Of a stretch of 11,625 bases of DNA, positions 6,600 through 11,625 are shown one piece after another. Position 1 is the first letter of the stretch. Each line of letters opens with the position of its first letter. The DNA lies in NCBI GenBank assembly GCA_015499985.1, contig JAAAUF010000487.1, forward strand, positions 1 through 11,625. The letters are read 5' to 3'. Below the pieces are notes generated by a model. That model did no database searches. It saw only the letters and a program-made list of their open reading frames with translations, and was not told where the DNA came from. The position numbers and the translations under genes are program-made. The stretch comes from Haplosporangium gracile (lineage: Eukaryota; Mortierellomycota; Mortierellomycetes; Mortierellales; Mortierellaceae).

Positions 6600-8981
6600 A
6601 TGCTTGCATCCGAGAACCTGCCTCGCAACAAGATCCTCGTCGTCGGCAGGAGAGGCGTCGGAAAACTCTCCCTCGTCCAGGGTACCGTCTTTTTCTTGAA
6701 TCAGGAAAAACGCCGTGAGAAAATGAAAAGTGCCGAAACAAAGAAAACATCAAAAAGAAACTAACATTGGGAGATTTAAATTGTGCGCATGGGTCTCGTT
6801 TAGCCATCTTGGGATCGAGGTTCGTGCCGACGACTTCAGCATCAAAGTCTCGACCCTCTTCACCACTCATCCTGCCGGCGATTCCTGTACCAACGATCGA
6901 GGAGACGATTCTGGATGACCCACAGCAACAACAACTACACGGCTTGTCGACTTTGTCGTCCTTAACGCCACCAAATACTGCACACCCTGACAATAATAGC
7001 AACAGTGCATGCCTTAGTCATCACTCGTCGCTATTCTCGCCCGTTTCATCTACACACCAACAACAACAGCAATTACAATCACCCTTCGCTACACAGATCA
7101 GTCCAGTGCAATTGCACAACAGTCATCAAGGAGGTCAAGTAGAAGAAGAAACGATGGACGAGGCACAGATGAACACCACTATGACAACAAGGTCCAAGGT
7201 CGACCACTCTGGAGTCACTATCCCCTGGACCATCGATACAAAATACTACTCGGTCGAGGTCGATTTTTGGATTGACGAGACAGAGGCCCACGGAAGTACT
7301 GAACTGGAGAGGATGATTGAGAGTGGTGATCTGGATGAGATGGGTGCTGTTGTTGAGGCTGTCGTTTTTTGTTTCTCCAAGAACCAGGTATAACAACAAC
7401 ACGACTTTTTTTCAGGTGTTATAGTGAACGACCATGTTGGCATACTCGCTCGAAATAGATATTAATGCTGACTGTCGTTCGTGTTGTTTGTGTAGCCTTC
7501 AACCTTTCACGACATCAAGCCCTGGCTGGCGTTCGTGGAGAGACATGAGCCCTCTATCACACTGTGCGTGGCGACGGATGCGCCCATGGATCAGGAGAAT
7601 GCTCAGGAAAGCAGACTGGAGAGCGATGTTGTGGAGGATTTTGATGATTGGTGCTTGGCTAATGGTTTTGAATTCATCGATCTTCAAGACCAGCCCTTGA
7701 ACTCGAACCTCGGTAAGTAGACAGAGCTCTGACTACCTGCGTGGATGTATTCCCCCTGCAATGGTTGCTAACTTTATTTTCGCTGCCAATTGTAAAAACT
7801 TAGACGAACATGTTGGGCTTGACAGAATCTTGGAGGCATTGGCGGCGCATATGTGGGATGGCTTGAAGAGAAAGAGCAGCAAGAAGCGCGATCTTCACGA
7901 GCGGAGTATGATGATGTCTTTCCAGGACGACGACACAGACATGCTCGGAGATGGGTCCTGGAGAGATCACGGAGCAAGGATAAGTCTCAATGGCCAGGAT
8001 ATGGGCGACCTCAGTCAACTGCACGACGATGAGGATTATGATGATGATGATGAGGATGACGAGGATGATGACCGGGCGTTTTACAAGGCACTGGCAGAAC
8101 TCAACTTGCGGAACCGGTCATCTTCCCCGTCGGCACCAGGAAACGGATTATTATCTCAACAGACCGCCGATACGAGCGTTGGAACAACCACGATGGACGG
8201 TGGAAATATGACTGAGGAAGGATTTGACGACGAGTTTGGATCGACTGGAGGCAGTCAGTCGATGAAGGAGCTGGATGGCGATGATCTGGAGTTTTGGTCA
8301 AGTCAGGATTCGTTCTCGACATCGTCTGTTCTGGGTAGTCAGAATCCTATCGAACAGGCCTTGGAAAGACAGTTCCGACAGTTTTTGGGTCAGCCTACCG
8401 ACGGTAGTAATCTTAGCAGGACAACCAATTCGTCGATTGGCACTGGTGGCGATAAAGAGTCGTCGTATGAGTTTTCATCGGACAGGGACGTTTCGTTCGA
8501 GCTGGATGGATCCAACGACTTTGAGTTTGGCAACTTCGTTAGTGCTCGGTCTGGTGGAGTAGATGCCCTTGATGACTTTGAGTTTCACTATTCAGGTATG
8601 TCACTGGAAGTTGCTCTGTCATTTTGGTTGTTATATAATATACGTTGGCTAACAATCGTTTATGCTTTTGAATAATGATAGCCAACGGGATGTCGACGCC
8701 TAACCAGGAATCAATCAGATCGATGCATAAGGCTTTGTTCTCGAATATTGATGATGATGACGGCATGGCGCAGACTATAGCTACTATCCAAGGCCTCCGA
8801 GGTAAACATTAAATTCGTGTTTATGCTGCCCAACCGCATTGATGCGCAATTGTTGTGGACATTGTTCTGATAAAGTTCTCTTGTGTGGTTGATAGAGCAA
8901 GGCAAAAATATGCCAGAGCATGAGAGGCGGGAACTGGCAGCCAGAGTAGCCCTCTCTTTTGGTCTCCAGATGGGCGAGTAA
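6600..8981 (+). CDS. AAGAB: Alpha/gamma-adaptin-binding protein (AAGAB/p34, Irc6 family)
   Basis: Six exons: 6600-6681, 6804-7387, 7496-7712, 7804-8595, 8682-8801, 8896-8981. They total 1881 bases and encode 626 residues, twice the 315 of human AAGAB. All introns are GT-AG. Residues 11-27 read KILVVGRRGVGKLSLVQ, a Rossmann strand and P-loop-like turn. A Gln/Ser/Thr-rich insert follows (about 36-155). PWTIDTKYYSVEV (from residue 168) is near-identical to human PWTIDNKYYSADI. Exon 3 gives the WL.FVE strand region and DDWCLANGFEFIDL (human EWCIKHGFELVEL). Exon 4 begins with the helix GLDRILEALAAHMWDGL (human GVKRIVQALNANVW), then a long acidic, disordered stretch with an Asp/Glu run at about 369-384. 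The C-terminal MHKALFSNI and MPEHERRELAARVALSFGLQMGE match the human C-terminal helix ([21 protein letters not shown]). The family is a cytosolic chaperone for assembly of AP-1 and AP-2 clathrin adaptors. Orthology is strong; the exact extent of the disordered inserts is approximate. Confidence 0.94.
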
Positions 8982-9282
8982 CCAGTCTGTTCCTCCTAGC
9001 TTCTATTTTATTCGTGATACAGGCCCTTAATACACACTCTCATCGTTGCATGATCTCTTGAATTGGTGGCGGAAAAAGTGACTAAGAATTGCTTGAGCAT
9101 TTAACTGCTATGCCTCAAATGCCAAGCCAAGCCTTGAACTGCGGCCGCCTGATAAAAGTATCACTTTCTTGTGTCTGCCTTCCTTCCATTTTTTTTTTCT
9201 TCTTCTTGTCATTCATTCACTCTTCCTCATCAACACATACGCACATACATACCCCATTCACAAAAGACTAACCACAACAAAG
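8982..9282 (+). promoter_or_regulatory. Short intergenic region and leader of the first F-box gene
   Basis: About 300 bases without a gene. It contains a NotI-type GCGGCCGC at 9141-9148, a pyrimidine tract at about 9178-9230 (CCTTCCTTCC, poly-T, TTCTTCTTC), then CA-rich sequence with ACATACAT units up to the start codon. No AATAAA is evident for the upstream gene. Confidence 0.45.
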
Positions 9283-10720
9283 ATGTCAATGACCTCACTT
9301 GCATCCTCTTCACCACCACCGACACTTTGCACACTCCCGGTGGACGTACTCATCGACATTGCACTAGCCCTGCCATGTCGCGAGTTTGGACGACTTTTGC
9401 AGACAAACCGATATATTCACCAGACACTTGACACCCATTGGGTCTGGCATCGGCGGTTCGTGATCCGTTTGGGTCAATCCCTCTTGGCTGCCAAGCTCAA
9501 GCAGTCTGTGGAAAATGCCTCATCCTCTTCCTCGAATGTTCCACCTACGCCTACGCCTGTGGATGGTGAGAGCTTGGAAGAGGTGCCTAGCATTAACTTG
9601 CGCATGACGAGCTCTGCGACAAAGCAGCAGCTGATTGCCTGGTATCGGCACTATGGTACGCTCCTTTCTTGTTTCCATTTGGGTTACTTTAGCTTGATCG
9701 ATGAGAATCAAAACCTGTAGCCGTCATGCTAACTAGTGGCGCTACCATCATCCTTCAACACTATTTTTTCTCCACTTTAGTAAGGACGACGATCCCAGCA
9801 AGAGACATGGTGATCATTCACATGAACAATGACAACTGGTGCATGGAAGAAGACGCGACGAGCCAGTTTGGCGAAGTGGCTCGATTGAACCACGTTTACT
9901 GGCTCGATGTCAGTGCGGTCTTTCATGGCGTTATGCCTGGACGGTACTTGGTCCAGTGGAATCTGACTGTCAACTCTATATCTGCCGTTGATAAGACGCT
10001 CTTCCGAGCCGTCACCCTTCCTGGTCATGAGGCATGCCTTCTTTCTTTTGCTTTTTTCTACGATTTTGATGTTTGGTTGATGCATGTCGCTCTTTCCTTA
10101 GTGAGAGTTTTTACGTGTGGTTTTTTTCTAACGCGTATCTTTTTGTACTTTCCTGACAGATTCCGGCATGGGATAATACACACGCGGATACGATCGGATT
10201 CACGCCCACTACACAATCTTCCTTTGTTAAGGCAACAAACTCAATTACTAGGGACAGGTTCCAACCAGGCCCTATCCTCCTCCAGCTCCCCGACCAACTC
10301 GAAGTGGGACCCGAACACCCTACAGTCTTTGTCCAGATCAAGAACCATGACAACTATCAACCCAGAAATGCCATGACAGTCGATTTTGTGAGACTCGTAA
10401 GCGTTGATGACCCGACAAAGGCGTTTGTCCCTACATCGGTGGATCCTCAATGGGAGGCTAGGGAGCAAGCGGTGAATGACAATCGGGTCAGCAGAGAGTT
10501 TGTTCCACATCAAGCTGGTGGTGGGGGTGTGTTTAGCACTGTTGCTGAATGGGTGACCGGAGGAACTGCAGGAACTCCTGCGTGGGTTGCTCCTTCTCAG
10601 TGGGTGACCTTTCTCTGGGGTCCAGGTTGGCAGGAAGCGAATGCTAATGGTGGCGAGGATGATGCTGATTTTACACAAGATGATGATTCTGAGGAGGTGG
10701 ACGAGGAGGACGAATCGTGA
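9283..10720 (+). CDS. F-box protein with C-terminal PP2-like domain
   Basis: Proposed exons: 9283-9655, 9781-10031, 10160-10720 (1185 bases, 394 residues). An F-box lies at about residues 17-63 (TLPVDVLIDIALALPC to WVWHRRF), the motif that binds Skp1 in SCF ubiquitin ligases. A Ser/Pro-rich linker follows. Residues from about 130 resemble the plant phloem protein 2 (PP2) beta-sandwich: W..E....QFGEVARLNHVYWLDV, then PGRYLVQWNLTV, like the PP2 pattern W....dSRF.EVA.L..V.WLEI followed by Y.A.LVFKL. The match continues to NAMTVDFVRLVSV, like its final strand. In plants F-box/PP2 proteins are substrate or glycan receptors; that role here is inference. The tail is Asp/Glu-rich. The first intron (phase 1) is shared with the next gene. 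The second intron needs a GC donor at 10032; an alternative GT donor at 10101 (GTGAGA) would add 23 hydrophobic residues. I prefer 10032 because those extra codons have the T-rich composition of an intron. Confidence 0.85.
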
Positions 10721-10852
10721 AGGCGAAGCTGGATTGTGGAGGCGTTGAAGGGTAACATCCGTTTGTCCTGTCGCTTGGGTGTTGTACCGTTCACGCAAAC
10801 AAAAAAAAAAGAGGCCAAATTGCCATCGTCCGCCTAAAAATAGCGAGAAAAT

Positions 10853-10858
10853 AATAAA
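10853..10858 (+). terminator. Polyadenylation signal of the first F-box gene
   Basis: AATAAA lies about 130 bases after the stop in an A-rich stretch, downstream of a poly-A run at 10799-10810. Confidence 0.5.
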
Positions 10859-11029
10859 ATGCGGAAAGTGACGCATGGCACATGTGCAAAGGGTGAGATG
10901 TACAGTACACATGGATGGATGACATGCTTACTTAAGATACGAACTTTTTTTTTCTTCTTCTTTGCTTGTTGCTGTACTCCCCCCTTCTACTTCTTTCTCA
11001 ACTGTCAGCACACAACATAGTAAGGAAAT
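10859..11029 (+). promoter_or_regulatory. Compact promoter and leader of the second F-box gene
   Basis: Only about 310 bases separate the two F-box coding regions. A perfect 10-base palindrome GCACATGTGC (an E-box-type core) is at 10878-10887. A poly-T and TTCTTCTTC pyrimidine tract begins near 10944, and an A/C-rich leader (CAGCACACAACATAG) precedes the ATG. Confidence 0.4.
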
Positions 11030-11625
11030 ATGCTACACGCAACATCAGCAACAGCTAAAGCACCAGCAGCAGCTGGAGGACGTGCTTGCGTCGACTCGAA
11101 GCTCACCCGTCACCACCCTCAAGTGCAAACAGACAACACCAACATCAACACTTCCTCCTCCACCACAACGTTCACCAGCAACACAATCGCCTCCTTTACG
11201 ACATCACTAGAAATCCCACCCTACAAAGCACTACCCAAGGACAGCCTCCAAAACACCCCGCTGGACATCCTCATCCAAATCGCACTCTTACTTCCCTGCC
11301 CGGCCTTCGCCTCCCTCCTCCAGACCTGTCGTTACATCTATTATAACCTGGACACGCGATGGGTGTGGCATCAACGGTTCGTATTGCGGTTAGGGAGGGG
11401 GTTGTTGATTTATTTGTTGAACCCGCGGAATTATCGGACCAGAGAACTGCTTAGTGGGAAGGATGAGCAAGTGAAGGATACGAGTGTTGTGGCGAAGGAG
11501 AAGCTTGTTGAATGGTACTGGATGTATAGTAAGTTTCTGTTGTTTTTTTTCCCTCCTCCTCCTCGGAGGAATGGAGCGTTATTATGCAACATTCGAAATA
11601 TTTCTCACACTCACCTAAATTCATA
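11030..11625 (+). CDS. Second F-box gene, 5' part, tandem paralogue of the first
   Basis: Exon 1 is 11030-11528 (166 codons plus one base), followed by a GTAAGT donor at 11529; the intron runs off the right edge. The frame is open from the ATG, with a low-complexity Ala/Thr/Ser/Asn-rich N-terminus of about 65 residues. The F-box (TPLDILIQIALLLPC to WVWHQRFVLRLG) agrees with that of the upstream gene at about 33 of 51 positions counted by eye. LVEWYWMY followed by a phase-1 intron matches LIAWYRHY followed by a phase-1 intron in that gene, so the intron position is conserved. A C-terminal PP2-like domain is expected beyond the window but not seen. The frame stays open to the window end, but its codons beyond 11528 are intronic in this model (T-rich, starting GTAAGT). 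The start could alternatively lie downstream, but no later in-frame ATG precedes the F-box, which supports the one chosen. Confidence 0.85.
   Translation, partial: MLHATSATAKAPAAAGGRACVDSKLTRHHPQVQTDNTNINTSSSTTTFTSNTIASFTTSLEIPPYKALPKDSLQNTPLDILIQIALLLPCPAFASLLQTCRYIYYNLDTRWVWHQRFVLRLGRGLLIYLLNPRNYRTRELLSGKDEQVKDTSVVAKEKLVEWYWMYSKFLLFFFPPPPRRNGALLCNIRNISHTHLNS

Noticed and set aside
8025..8075. GAT-rich stretch as a non-coding microsatellite
   Set aside because: It lies in frame within AAGAB exon 4 and encodes an acidic run; it is treated as part of the protein.
10241..10912. 223-codon minus-strand open frame
   Set aside because: It is antisense to the last exon of the F-box gene, shows no recognisable domain, and the + strand reading has clear family similarity.
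1..11625. tRNA, rRNA, CRISPR, transposon or bacterial-type operon
   Set aside because: I scanned both strands for B-box-like tRNA sequence, regular spaced repeats, terminal inverted repeats and transposase signatures and found none I could support by eye; the genes are spliced eukaryotic genes.

Overview
This window looks like nuclear DNA of a filamentous, early-diverging fungus, and a Mortierella-like Mucoromycota is my best guess. The reasons are multi-exon genes with short introns (86-244 bases, one of 545), GT-AG splice sites with CTAAC/CTGAC-type branch points, long CT-rich promoters, CA-rich leaders, and gene families shared with animals but lost in baker's yeast. The lineage is an inference; the gene structures are read from the sequence. 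All gene-like features are on the + strand. None of the real genes is a single open reading frame, so each was assembled by joining exons at splice sites and checking phase and family conservation.

Left edge to right edge: (1) 82-183, a possible last exon of a gene entering from the left. (2) 625-1141, a decayed ARF-family small GTPase with two in-frame stops, a frameshift and a missing central segment. (3) 1485-3057, a six-exon, 240-residue RWDD1/Gir2-type RWD-domain protein, the partner of DRG-family translational GTPases. (4) 3058-4368, a long CT-rich intergenic and promoter region with microsatellites. (5) 4369-6104, a four-exon, 325-residue glutamate-cysteine ligase modifier subunit (GCLM), which needs a GC-AG intron. 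(6) 6600-8981, a six-exon, 626-residue AAGAB/Irc6-type chaperone for clathrin adaptor assembly. (7) 9283-10720, a three-exon, 394-residue F-box protein with a C-terminal domain resembling plant phloem protein 2 (PP2). (8) 11030 to beyond the right edge, the first exon of a second F-box gene that is a tandem paralogue of (7).

The genes do not form a pathway: translation-factor regulation, glutathione synthesis, vesicle-coat assembly and probable ubiquitin-ligase substrate recruitment sit next to each other as in ordinary fungal chromosomes. The exception is the F-box pair, which is a local duplication with a conserved intron position. I found no tRNA, rRNA, CRISPR array, transposon or prokaryotic-style system. 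The points most worth a second look are the ARF relic, the GC-AG intron in GCLM, the AAGAB homologue that keeps a P-loop and carries large disordered inserts, and the F-box/PP2-like pair.
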